Of a stretch of 6,982 bases of DNA, positions 1-6,223 are shown piece after piece. Both the position numbers and the translations under genes were made by a program. Origin of the DNA: Actinomycetota bacterium (GTDB taxonomy: Bacteria > Actinomycetota > Thermoleophilia > Solirubrobacterales > Solirubrobacteraceae); contig JAHWJM010000134.1 in NCBI GenBank assembly GCA_019348435.1, positions 1 to 6,982 on the forward strand, in the 5' to 3' direction. How positions within the stretch are numbered: position 1 is the stretch's first letter; each line of letters begins with the position of its first letter. The notes under the pieces are model-generated. The model was not told where the DNA came from, searched no databases, and worked only from the letters and a program-made list of their open reading frames with translations.

Positions 1-533
1 GACGCGCCGCGGAGCACGAGGCGCCATGCGTCGCCGGCCTGCTCTGCGGTGACCCCGGCGGACGCCGCGGGCTTGTTGACCTGGAAGTCGTTCGGTCCGT
101 CGCCGAGGTCGCGTCCGCGCGGGGCGAGGAGCGCCGTCGAGCGCAGCGGGCCTCCGAGCGTCTGGCCCGCGGTGAACGCGAACACCGTCGCGGATGCGCC
201 GCCCACGATCGCGAGCGCGCCCCGCCGCGAGATCGTCGGCGGGGCCGGGTCGACCGCCACGAGGGCGTCGTCCTCCGCGTCCCCCTCGGGTCGCGTCTCC
301 GACAGCGGGACGCGCAGCTCGGCGAGCACGCTGCGCTCGCGCAGCGAGCGGCGCATCTGCGGCAGCTTGATCGCGACATGCGCGACGAACGCGCCGATGA
401 ACACCCAGGCCCCGTACAGGTGCGCCGTGTAGAACGAGAACGGGAACGCGTACCAGTACTGGACGTTGAGGATCCCGGTGACGATCTCGAAGACGATCCC
501 GCCGACCAGCAGCAACAGCGTGATCCGCTCGAG
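1..533 (-). other. C-terminal part of the same ORF: interior fragment of a membrane-bound molybdopterin-dependent (sulfite oxidase-type) oxidoreductase
   Basis: Residues 531-707 of the fused ORF have no PNPase character. Two hydrophobic segments (about 534-552 and 565-587) resemble the last membrane helices of a cytochrome b561-like domain. H568 and H582 are 14 residues apart in the second segment, a spacing compatible with haem ligation. A charged linker (about 590-630) follows, then SRRG and a hydrophobic stretch (about 632-654) that looks like a Tat-type signal or third membrane segment. The stretch LLAPRGRDLGDGPNDFQVNK (665-684) resembles the entry into a molybdopterin-binding sulfite oxidase-type domain, which continues beyond base 1. 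From memory, actinobacterial proteins of this type join an N-terminal membrane cytochrome domain to a C-terminal molybdopterin domain, so this would be the middle of such a protein. No start codon or ribosome-binding site of its own is visible at the junction. The family call rests on recall rather than a search. Confidence 0.7.
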
Positions 534-2123
534 CGCCTGCGCCAGCGCATCGCGCAGGATGTCGAACGTCACGCCCGTGATCTTGATGTCCATCTGCAGG
601 GCGGTGATGCCCTCCGACGTGCCGGCGACCTTGAAGTCCATGTCGCCGAGGTGATCCTCGACGCCGGCGATGTCGGTCAGGACGACGTAGTCATCGCCCT
701 CCTTGATGAGCCCCATCGCGATCCCGGCGACCGGCCGCTTGAGCGGCACGCCCGCATCCATCAGCGACAGCGACGAGCCGCAGACCGACGCCATCGACGA
801 CGACCCGTTGGACTCCAGGATGTCCGACACGACGCGGATCGTGTACGGGAACTCCTCGATCGACGGCACCATCGCCGTCAGCGCGCGCTCGGCGAGCGCG
901 CCGTGGCCGATGTCGCGGCGCTTGGGGCCGCGCATGAAGCCCGCCTCCCCGACGCAGAACGGCGGGAAGTTGTAGTGGTGGAAGTAATACTTCTTCGTCT
1001 CGAGGCCGAGCGTGTCGAGACGCATCTCCTCCTTCAGCGTGCCGAGCGAGGCCACCGACAGCGCCTGCGTCTGACCGCGCGTAAACAGCGCCGAGCCGTG
1101 GGCGCGTGGCAGCAGGCCGGCGTCGATCGAGATCGGGCGGATCTCGTCCTCCGCGCGGCCGTCCGGGCGCTTCTTGTGGACGGCGATGCGCTGGCGGATG
1201 ATCTGCTTCTCGAGCTTGTCGACCGCCGTCTGCGCCGCCGCGCGACGCTCGGCGTACTGCGGGTCGGACTCGTCTCCGGAGTGCGTCGCGACGGCCTCGT
1301 CCATGACGCGCTGGGACTCGTTCTGGCGCTCGAGCTTGTCGAAGATCTGCGTCGCGGCATCCAGCGCGGCGCCGTGCGACTCCTGTACGGCGGCCAAGAG
1401 CCCCTCGTCGACCTTCGGGACCTCGATCTCCTGCTTGTCCTTGCCCGCCTTCTCGCGCAGCTCGTGCTGCAGCGCGCACAGCTTCTTGATCTCGCCGTGG
1501 GCGATGTCGAGCGCGTCGAGGATCTCGGCCTCGGGGATCTCGTTGGCGCCCGCCTCGACCATCAGGATGGCCTCTTCGGTGCCGCACACGATGAGGTCGA
1601 GGTCGGAGTTCTCGAACGTGTCCTGCTCGTTGGGGTTGACGACGAAGTTGCCGTCCACCTTGCCGATGCGCACGGCGCCGACCGGCATCGGGTACGGGAT
1701 GTCGGAGATCATCAGCGCGGCGGACGCGCCGTTCATCGCAAGGATGTCGTACGGGTGGACGTGGTCGACGCTCAGCGTCGTCGCCACGAGATGCGTCTCG
1801 CGCCGCCAGCCCTTGGGAAACAGCGGGCGCAGCGGGCGGTCGATCATGCGCGCGATCAGCGTGCCCTTCTCGCTGCCGCGGCCCTCGCGCTTGAAGAAGG
1901 AGCCGGGGATCTTGCCCGCGGCGTACATGCGCTCTTCGACGTCCACCGTCAGCGGGAGGAAGTCGACGTCGCGGAGGTTGCCCGCGGTTGCTGTGCTCAG
2001 AACCACTGTGTCGCCCTGACGGACGACGACGGCGCCGGAGGCCTGCTTGGCCATCTTGCCGGTCTCGAAGGAGATCTCGGATCCTGCGATCTCGACGGAG
2101 ACACGGGTCTCGGCAGTACTCAT
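1..2123 (-). CDS. pnp: Polyribonucleotide nucleotidyltransferase (PNPase), KH/S1 domains lost, fused in frame to a membrane oxidoreductase fragment; runs off the window
   Basis: PNPase is a phosphorolytic 3'-to-5' exoribonuclease that degrades mRNA in the cytoplasm, usually as a trimer. The minus-strand frame opens at the ATG at 2123 and has no stop down to base 1 (707 complete codons). Residues about 1-530 are clear PNPase: first RNase PH-like domain (motifs GSFFKREGR and IDRPLRPLFPKGW), helical linker, then the second RNase PH-like domain (about 315-530) with SLMDAGVPLKRPVAGIAMGL and EDHLGDMDFKVAGT. The catalytic residues corresponding to E. coli D486, D492 and K494 appear as D490, D496 and K498. 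Normal PNPases are about 700-740 residues and end in KH and S1 RNA-binding domains. Here homology stops at A530, in the last helix of the second PH domain, and a membrane protein follows in frame. AAAGGA lies 9 nt before the ATG. The PNPase identity is very secure; the fusion may be a chimeric join. Confidence 0.93.
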   Translation of the reverse strand, partial: MSTAETRVSVEIAGSEISFETGKMAKQASGAVVVRQGDTVVLSTATAGNLRDVDFLPLTVDVEERMYAAGKIPGSFFKREGRGSEKGTLIARMIDRPLRPLFPKGWRRETHLVATTLSVDHVHPYDILAMNGASAALMISDIPYPMPVGAVRIGKVDGNFVVNPNEQDTFENSDLDLIVCGTEEAILMVEAGANEIPEAEILDALDIAHGEIKKLCALQHELREKAGKDKQEIEVPKVDEGLLAAVQESHGAALDAATQIFDKLERQNESQRVMDEAVATHSGDESDPQYAERRAAAQTAVDKLEKQIIRQRIAVHKKRPDGRAEDEIRPISIDAGLLPRAHGSALFTRGQTQALSVASLGTLKEEMRLDTLGLETKKYYFHHYNFPPFCVGEAGFMRGPKRRDIGHGALAERALTAMVPSIEEFPYTIRVVSDILESNGSSSMASVCGSSLSLMDAGVPLKRPVAGIAMGLIKEGDDYVVLTDIAGVEDHLGDMDFKVAGTSEGITALQMDIKITGVTFDILRDALAQALERITLLLLVGGIVFEIVTGILNVQYWYAFPFSFYTAHLYGAWVFIGAFVAHVAIKLPQMRRSLRERSVLAELRVPLSETRPEGDAEDDALVAVDPAPPTISRRGALAIVGGASATVFAFTAGQTLGGPLRSTALLAPRGRDLGDGPNDFQVNKPAASAGVTAEQAGDAWRLVLRGA
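528..533. other. Left breakpoint: pnp joined to the membrane oxidoreductase gene at CTCGAG
   Basis: On the minus strand the PNPase-like codons end with GAT GCG CTG GCG CAG GCG. The next codons CTC GAG CGG ATC begin the membrane protein. PNPases normally continue here with a sequence like AREGRLFILDKM, so the switch can be placed within a few bases. The join falls in the six-base palindrome CTCGAG and keeps the frame. No repeat, insertion sequence or stop is seen beside it. Confidence 0.75.
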
Positions 2124-2144
2124 ATGAAATTGTCCTTTTGTTCG

Positions 2145-2171
2145 GGTGCGCCCGTCGTTGTTCGGCGCACC
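2145..2171 (-). promoter_or_regulatory. Hairpin in the pnp leader
   Basis: Eight bases, GGTGCGCC, are perfectly inverted at 2145-2152 and 2164-2171, with an 11-base loop. The hairpin sits in the 87-bp gap between the dsbA-like stop and the pnp ATG, and its 3' foot is 21 nt before the ATG, just upstream of the AAAGGA ribosome-binding site. No U-run follows it on either strand, so it is not a classical intrinsic terminator. In E. coli and Streptomyces, hairpins upstream of pnp are RNase III cleavage sites used in pnp autoregulation. The stem here is short for RNase III, so a similar role is inference. Confidence 0.5.
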
Positions 2172-2190
2172 TGCGTCTTATCACGGCTTC

Positions 2191-2196
2191 GGTATA
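2191..2196 (-). promoter_or_regulatory. Possible -10 element for pnp (weak)
   Basis: TATACC on the minus strand lies 67 nt before the pnp ATG in an otherwise GC-rich gap. Used as a -10, it would start a leader of about 60 nt that includes the hairpin. No convincing -35 element is present at 16-18 nt upstream, and GATAAG at 2182-2177 is a competing candidate. This is only a guess. Confidence 0.18.
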
Positions 2197-2210
2197 CGAA
2201 CGGCTCCATC

Positions 2211-2780
2211 CTAGCGAGCAGCGGCCTGCGGATCCGGCGGCGACGGCTGCTCGAGCGACGGCGCGCGGTCGTAGCCGACTCGCGCCAGCCAGTCGCCATC
2301 GGGAACCCCGGAATACGCGCTGTCGCCGGCGAAGATCGTGGGCGTGGTGGTGGCGCCGGCGGCGAGCGCGGCACGCGTATCCTCGCGCACCCGAGTCGCG
2401 GCTGCGTCGGCACGGCGGTGCTCGTCGAAGCCGGCGAGATCGAGCCCGAGGTCGCGGGCGCGCTGCCACAGATGCGGGTCGTCAAGGCGGCCTTGATCGG
2501 CGTACAGCGCATCGGCGAAGGGCCAGAAGGCGTCCTGCGCGCCGGCGGCCTCGGCGGCCAGCGCGACGGCGATCGCGCGCGGGTGCTTGGCGCGCAGCGC
2601 GAAGTGGCGAAAGGCGACGCGGGCGCCGGCGTCGACGAGCCGCTCGTGCGCCAGCGCGCAGCGCGGGCAGGTGAAGTCGGCGTAGAAGACGATCAGCGGC
2701 TTGTGCGCATCGCCGCGGACGTGGTCGTCATCGCGTAGCGGCGGGGGCGTCGCCGTGCGCAGGTCCTCGCCGGGGGTCAT
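2211..2780 (-). CDS. DsbA-like thioredoxin-fold protein with a CPRC motif
   Basis: A 189-residue protein starting at ATG 2780. The N-terminal HVRGDAHKPLIVFYADFTCPRC matches the DsbA/Thioredoxin_4 pattern, which is also found as a C-terminal domain on some NhaA antiporters. The redox pair is C38-P-R-C41. A helical insert covers about 67-135, and the conserved cis-proline loop appears as TTTPTIF (T146-P147). The expected activity is thiol-disulfide exchange. No signal peptide or membrane helix is seen, so the protein is probably cytoplasmic, unlike periplasmic DsbA; its substrate cannot be read from the sequence. No Shine-Dalgarno precedes the ATG, and the chosen start may be leaderless. It is transcribed away from the SRPBCC gene and ends 87 bp before pnp, so it could be cotranscribed with pnp. 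Longer in-frame starts, up to 2885, would add a low-complexity tail running through the divergent promoter region. Confidence 0.8.
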   Translation of the reverse strand: MTPGEDLRTATPPPLRDDDHVRGDAHKPLIVFYADFTCPRCALAHERLVDAGARVAFRHFALRAKHPRAIAVALAAEAAGAQDAFWPFADALYADQGRLDDPHLWQRARDLGLDLAGFDEHRRADAAATRVREDTRAALAAGATTTPTIFAGDSAYSGVPDGDWLARVGYDRAPSLEQPSPPDPQAAAR

Positions 2781-2786
2781 GAGGGG

Positions 2787-2792
2787 AGGGTA
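2787..2792 (-). promoter_or_regulatory. Possible -10 element giving a leaderless dsbA-like transcript
   Basis: TACCCT fits the loose actinobacterial -10 pattern TANNNT and lies exactly 6 nt before the ATG at 2780. That would place the transcription start on the A of the start codon. The absence of a Shine-Dalgarno agrees with leaderless translation. The -35 region is poor (only a GAC match), so this stays tentative. Confidence 0.28.
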
Positions 2793-2919
2793 CGACGCGC
2801 TGCGGGCGCCGTCGGCAGGCGAATGCGCCCTGACCCCGGCGGAGGGGATCGACTCGCCACATCGCGCCGCCATCGTCGGGTACACCGATCCGCCGATGCT
2901 CGACCCCGTACCCCGAGCG

Positions 2920-3435
2920 ATGAGAAGCGATCAGGTCCTGCAGCGCGCGCAGCGCCTGCCCGCCGCGCCCGAAGACGTCTTCGCGTTCTTCGCCGACGCG
3001 CGCAACCTCGAGGCGCTGACACCGCCGCTGCTGCGCTTCCGTGTCATCACGCCGGAGCCGATCGCGATGGGCAGGGGAACGCTGATCCGCTACCGGCTGC
3101 GGGTGCGCGGCGTGCCCGTCAGCTGGCTGACGGAGATCACCGAATGGGAGCCGCCGCATCACTTCGTCGACGAGCAGCGCGAAGGTCCGTACGCGCTGTG
3201 GCACCACACCCACAGCTTCGCCTCGATCGCCGACGGCGACACCCTCATGCGCGACCTCGTGCGCTACCGGATCGGCTTCGGCCCGCTCGGGCTCATCGCC
3301 GACCACCTCGTCGTGCGCCGCGACCTCGAGCGGATCTTCGACTTCCGCGCCCAGCGCATACCCGCGCTGCTCGGTGCCGCCGGGGGCAGCGGCGGCGAAC
3401 CTACGGCCTTGCGCCGGCCAGCCCGTCGAAGATGA
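2920..3435 (+). CDS. SRPBCC (START/Bet v1-like) ligand-binding domain protein
   Basis: A 171-residue protein, the only complete plus-strand gene in the window. The N-terminal pattern (QRLPAAPEDVFAFFADARNL, then EALTPPLLRF) is typical of SRPBCC/polyketide-cyclase-like proteins, and the ITEWEPPHHFVDEQREGPYA and LMRDLVRYRIGFGPLG segments resemble the COG4276 subgroup. The fold forms a hydrophobic pocket for a small ligand; neither ligand nor activity can be inferred. No signal peptide or membrane helix is seen. I chose ATG 2920 because the domain begins right after it; ATG 2896 in the same frame would add eight residues, and neither has a good ribosome-binding site. The tail after LLGAAGG is low-complexity and Arg-rich, and its last 35 bp overlap the convergent peroxiredoxin gene. 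Confidence 0.82.
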   Translation: MRSDQVLQRAQRLPAAPEDVFAFFADARNLEALTPPLLRFRVITPEPIAMGRGTLIRYRLRVRGVPVSWLTEITEWEPPHHFVDEQREGPYALWHHTHSFASIADGDTLMRDLVRYRIGFGPLGLIADHLVVRRDLERIFDFRAQRIPALLGAAGGSGGEPTALRRPARRR

Positions 3436-3868
3436 GGTTGGCGCCCGGCAGGATCCCGGGGTGCTCGCCCTCCCAGGACCACAGCACCTTCTGGTCGGGC
3501 CCGACGATGACCAGCGCGCGGTTGGCCACCCCGGTCGGCTCGAAGAGGACGCCGAAGGCGCGCGTCGCGGCGGCCTGCGGAACGGCGTCGGAGAGCATCG
3601 GGATCGTGACGCCCAGCGACTCGCGGAAGGCGACTTGGCTGTCGGTCTGGTCGATCGAGACGCCGTAGACCGTCGCGCCTTCCGCCGCCAGGTCCTCGAG
3701 CACCTCTTGATAGATCTGGAACTGGTCGGTGCAGACCGAGCTGAACGCGGACGGATAGAACACGAGCACGGTCGTGTTGCCGGCGAGGTCGTCGCGCGTG
3801 AACGGCTCGCCGTCCTCGCGGCGCAGCGTGAACTCTGGAACGTCGCTTCCTGCGGGAAGGACGCTCAC
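3401..3868 (-). CDS. One-Cys peroxiredoxin, AhpE/Bcp-like
   Basis: A 155-residue thiol peroxidase that reduces hydrogen peroxide or organic hydroperoxides in the cytoplasm. The thioredoxin-fold core carries the peroxidatic site FYPSAFSSVC, matching PxxxS/TxxC, with peroxidatic Cys46. A conserved-type Arg occurs in VANRALVIVGPD. No second cysteine is present anywhere in the protein, so it cannot use an internal resolving Cys. It should depend on an external thiol, as Mycobacterium AhpE (about 153 residues) does. The start is a GTG at 3868 whose last two bases are the first two of the rpsO stop (GTGA overlap), so translation is probably coupled to rpsO. The 3' end overlaps the convergent SRPBCC gene by 35 bp. 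Bcp/PrxQ is the main alternative name, but the size and lone cysteine favour AhpE. Confidence 0.88.
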   Translation of the reverse strand: MSVLPAGSDVPEFTLRREDGEPFTRDDLAGNTTVLVFYPSAFSSVCTDQFQIYQEVLEDLAAEGATVYGVSIDQTDSQVAFRESLGVTIPMLSDAVPQAAATRAFGVLFEPTGVANRALVIVGPDQKVLWSWEGEHPGILPGANLIFDGLAGARP

Positions 3869-4134
3869 CTGCGCAGCCCGAGCTCCTTGATGAGAGCGCG
3901 GTACCCCTCGAGGTCGTGCTTCTGGAAGTAGTTCAGAAGCCGGCGACGGCGGCCGACGAGCATGAGCAACCCGCGGCGAGAGTGGTGGTCTTTCTGGTTG
4001 GCGCGAAGGTGCTCGGTGAGCTGGTTGATGCGCTCGGTGAGCAGCGCGACCTGCACGCGCGTGTTGCCCGTGTCCTGGTCTGAGTCACCGAACTGGCTGA
4101 CGAGCTCCTGCTTGCGTTCTTGGGTCAGTGCCAT
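3865..4134 (-). CDS. rpsO: 30S ribosomal protein S15 (uS15)
   Basis: An 89-residue protein of exactly the family's usual length, starting at ATG 4134. It shows the uS15 signature throughout: the N-terminal helix with TGNTRVQVALLTERINQLTEHL, the 16S rRNA-binding motif KDHHSRRGLLMLVGRRRRLL, and the ending YRALIKELGLRR. S15 is a primary binder of the 16S rRNA central domain and helps form the bridge to the large subunit. It starts 21 nt after the ribF stop. No good Shine-Dalgarno is visible before the ATG, so it may depend on coupling with ribF. Its TGA stop overlaps the GTG start of the peroxiredoxin gene. In many bacteria rpsO is directly followed by pnp; here three genes intervene. Confidence 0.98.
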   Translation of the reverse strand: MALTQERKQELVSQFGDSDQDTGNTRVQVALLTERINQLTEHLRANQKDHHSRRGLLMLVGRRRRLLNYFQKHDLEGYRALIKELGLRR

Positions 4135-4155
4135 GCGACGGGCAAAGGTAGCAAC

Positions 4156-5058
4156 TCACGGCTGGCCACCGCCGTAGACGCTGCGCGCAGCCTCGACGTC
4201 TCGCGCCATCTGCGCGATCAGTGCATCCACCGAGCCAAAGCGCTTCTCGCCTCGCAGGCGCCTGAGGAAGGCGAGCTCCAGCCGGCTTCCGTACAGGTCG
4301 CCGGAGAACTCCAGCAGGTAGGCCTCGATGAGCTCGCCGCGCCCGGTCACGAACGTCGGGCGCACCCCGATGCTGACCGCGGCCGCCAGCGTGCCTGCGC
4401 CGGCGATCGTGGCGCGCGCGGCGTAGACGCCGTTGGCCGGCGTCACGTAGCGCGGATCGGGCACGAGGTTCGCGGTGGGATAGCCGAGCTCGCGACCGCG
4501 CTCGTCGCCGTGCACCACCGGGCCGCTGAGCGTGAACGGATCGCCGAGCAGGCGCCCCGCGTAGTCGATGGCACCACCCAGCACGAGCCCGCGGATATGG
4601 CTGGACGAGACGACCTCGCCGTCGATCTCCAGCAGCTGCACGACGCGCGTCTCGAAGCGATCGTCGGCGAGCAGCCGGTCGACGTCGCCCTGCGCCTTGT
4701 GGCCGAAGCGGAAGTTCTCCCCGACGGACACGTGCGTGGCGCCGAGCGCACCGACGAGCACCTCGTCGACGAATTCCTCTGCCGAGCGTGCGGCGAACGC
4801 CGCGTCGAACGGGATCACGACGAGCTCCTCGACGCCGAGCGAGGCGATCAGCTGCGCCTTGCGGACCGGGTCGGTCAGCAGCTTGGGAGCCGCGCCCGGC
4901 CGGATGACGGTCGTCGGGTGCGGGTCGAACGTCAGCACGGTGTCCGCGCCGCGGATGACCTCGCGGTGGCCGAGGTGCACGCCGTCGAAGGTCCCCACCG
5001 CCACGCGCCGTGAGCGCCGACGCACTGGACGCACGTCGGGCAGGGACGTGACCTTCAC
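4156..5058 (-). CDS. ribF: Bifunctional riboflavin kinase / FAD synthetase
   Basis: A 300-residue cytoplasmic enzyme that phosphorylates riboflavin to FMN and adenylates FMN to FAD. The N-terminal adenylyltransferase domain shows VGTFDGVHLGH with the HxGH nucleotide-binding motif at H28-H31, TFDPHP at 43-48, GENFRFGH at 113-120 and SSSHIRG at 151-157. The C-terminal flavokinase domain shows GYPTANL (192-198), IGVRPTF (230-236), and IEAYLLEF followed by GDLYG, with E245 at the position of the catalytic glutamate. The segment between HxGH and TFDPHP is short, about 11 residues, where I would expect roughly 20-25. The GTG start at 5058 overlaps the truB TGA as GTGA, implying coupled translation. 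All expected motifs are present, so the enzyme should be functional. Confidence 0.97.
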   Translation of the reverse strand: MKVTSLPDVRPVRRRSRRVAVGTFDGVHLGHREVIRGADTVLTFDPHPTTVIRPGAAPKLLTDPVRKAQLIASLGVEELVVIPFDAAFAARSAEEFVDEVLVGALGATHVSVGENFRFGHKAQGDVDRLLADDRFETRVVQLLEIDGEVVSSSHIRGLVLGGAIDYAGRLLGDPFTLSGPVVHGDERGRELGYPTANLVPDPRYVTPANGVYAARATIAGAGTLAAAVSIGVRPTFVTGRGELIEAYLLEFSGDLYGSRLELAFLRRLRGEKRFGSVDALIAQMARDVEAARSVYGGGQP

Positions 5059-5855
5059 GCGCGGAAGCCTACGACGGGCTTGAGCCCCTCGGTGCGCGGC
5101 TGGGCGATCGCGATCGCTCCCTCGTCGTCGAGCAGCAGCACGTCGCCGGCGCCCGGCGGCGCATCGGCGCCGATCGCGACGCCGTGCGCCGCACGGCGCG
5201 CGTCGTCGCCTTCGAGGCGCACGCTGGGGAGGATCTGCCCCAGCACGTCCGCGAGCGGCACAAGGCGCCGGGGATCGGCGTCAGCGAGCGCGAACGGGCC
5301 GATCGCCGTGCGCCGCAGCTGCTCGCAGTAGGCGTCGCCGAGATCGTCGATGAGCACCCGCACGTACGTGCCGGCCGAGCATTCGATCTCGAACGCCGCA
5401 CGCTCGGCCTCGCGCCAGAGCTGCTCGAAGCGGTACACCGTGACCGGTCGCGCATCGAGCTCGACCTCCTCCCCCGCCCGCGCGAGCGCATAGGCGCGCC
5501 GCCCCTGCACCTTCACGGCGCTGTAGGCGTGCGGGCGCTGCAGCAACTCGCCGGTCGGCAGCACGACGGGGTCGGGCGGGATCCGGCCGGTCGCGGTGAT
5601 CTCGCCGTCGCGATCGCCGGTCGTCGACCTCGCACCGAGCCGCGCCACGGTCTCGTAGCGCTTGGGCAGCGCCATCAGGTAGCGCTGGATGCGCGTCGCG
5701 CGCCCGACGAGGATCAGCAGCAGGCCGGTAGCGAAGGGATCCAGTGTGCCGGCGTGGCCGACCCGCCGCTCGCGGTATTCGCGTCGTACCGCCGCGACGA
5801 TGTCGTGCGACGTCTTGCCCGCGGGCTTGTCGATGAGCAGGACGCCGTCGGACAC
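5055..5855 (-). CDS. truB: tRNA pseudouridine(55) synthase
   Basis: TruB converts U55 in the T-loop of tRNAs to pseudouridine. From the GTG at 5855 the protein has 266 residues. It begins with GVLLIDKPAGKTSHDIV, the standard TruB opening. The catalytic aspartate is D39 in GHAGTLDPFATG. KRYETVARLGARSTTGDRDG and CSAGTYVRVLIDDLG are further family motifs, and the C-terminal 60-70 residues resemble the small PUA-like domain. The same frame is open upstream to a TTG at 5912 that would add 19 residues and overlap the preceding gene. I prefer GTG 5855 because homology begins directly after it and a GAGG lies upstream. The protein is slightly shorter than many TruBs (about 290-310). It is followed by ribF through a GTGA overlap. 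Confidence 0.95.
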   Translation of the reverse strand: MSDGVLLIDKPAGKTSHDIVAAVRREYRERRVGHAGTLDPFATGLLLILVGRATRIQRYLMALPKRYETVARLGARSTTGDRDGEITATGRIPPDPVVLPTGELLQRPHAYSAVKVQGRRAYALARAGEEVELDARPVTVYRFEQLWREAERAAFEIECSAGTYVRVLIDDLGDAYCEQLRRTAIGPFALADADPRRLVPLADVLGQILPSVRLEGDDARRAAHGVAIGADAPPGAGDVLLLDDEGAIAIAQPRTEGLKPVVGFRA

Positions 5856-5898
5856 CGGCCTCAGGCTAGTGGTGGCAGCCTCAGGCCGCCCCGCGCTG

Positions 5899-6216
5899 CT
5901 ACGTGGCGTCAACGACCTCGAGGGTCAGCCCGTCGGGCAGGATCGTGACGGTCTCGTACTCGACGTCCGTCACCTCCTCGAAGTGCACCTCGATGCCGCG
6001 GGTGACCGGCGGCTGGTAACCCTCGGGAACGGTCGTGACGCGCTCGAGGAGCAGTTCCTTCGGATCGTCGCTCGGCGGCTCCGCCCTGCGCAGCTCGGTC
6101 ATCCAGCCTGCGGACGGAAACGTGCACCAGCCGTCGACGACGAGCACGCCCGGCCCGCGCAGCGCCTTCCAGTCACGACACTTGCCCGGCAGCGGCGCAG
6201 CGTCCGATGCCTCCAT
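5899..6216 (-). CDS. Small conserved-looking protein of unknown function
   Basis: A 105-residue protein between nrnA and truB that I cannot assign to a family. It starts at ATG 6216, 7 nt after a perfect AAGGAGGT, and ends in TAG at 5899. The first half contains GKCRDWKALRGPG, a hydrophobic strand VLVVDGW, and CTFPSAGWMTEL, with only two cysteines (C13, C31) and four tryptophans, all in this half. The second half (about 53-105) reads as alternating strands: LLLERVTTV, GIEVHFEEV, EYETVTIL, LTLEVVDA. Together this suggests a small, acidic, beta-rich soluble domain. There is no signal peptide, membrane helix or nucleic-acid-binding motif. It is not DUF503 or RbfA, which are common neighbours in this locus. 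Its place suggests cotranscription with nrnA, truB and ribF but not a specific job. Good codon bias and the strong ribosome-binding site support a real gene. Confidence 0.8.
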   Translation of the reverse strand: MEASDAAPLPGKCRDWKALRGPGVLVVDGWCTFPSAGWMTELRRAEPPSDDPKELLLERVTTVPEGYQPPVTRGIEVHFEEVTDVEYETVTILPDGLTLEVVDAT

Positions 6217-6223
6217 AGTCAGT

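Noticed and set aside
2145..2171. Rho-independent terminator after the dsbA-like gene
   Set aside because: The stem is GC-rich, but no U-tract follows on either strand.
691..2469. Long minus-strand frame (592 codons) overlapping pnp
   Set aside because: It is an Arg/Pro-rich shadow in another frame of the true PNPase coding strand and overlaps the dsbA-like gene.
378..2738. Very long open frame on the plus strand (786 codons) across pnp and the dsbA-like gene
   Set aside because: It is the codon-for-codon antisense of pnp. Its translation is low-complexity and rich in Arg, Asp, Leu and Val with no domain, as expected in high-GC DNA.
4120..5013. Long plus-strand frames antisense to ribF and truB
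   Set aside because: They are low-complexity mirror translations of well-recognised genes with no family motif.
5856..5912. TTG start at 5912 for truB
   Set aside because: It would add 19 residues without family similarity and overlap the upstream gene; the GTG at 5855 directly precedes the conserved opening.
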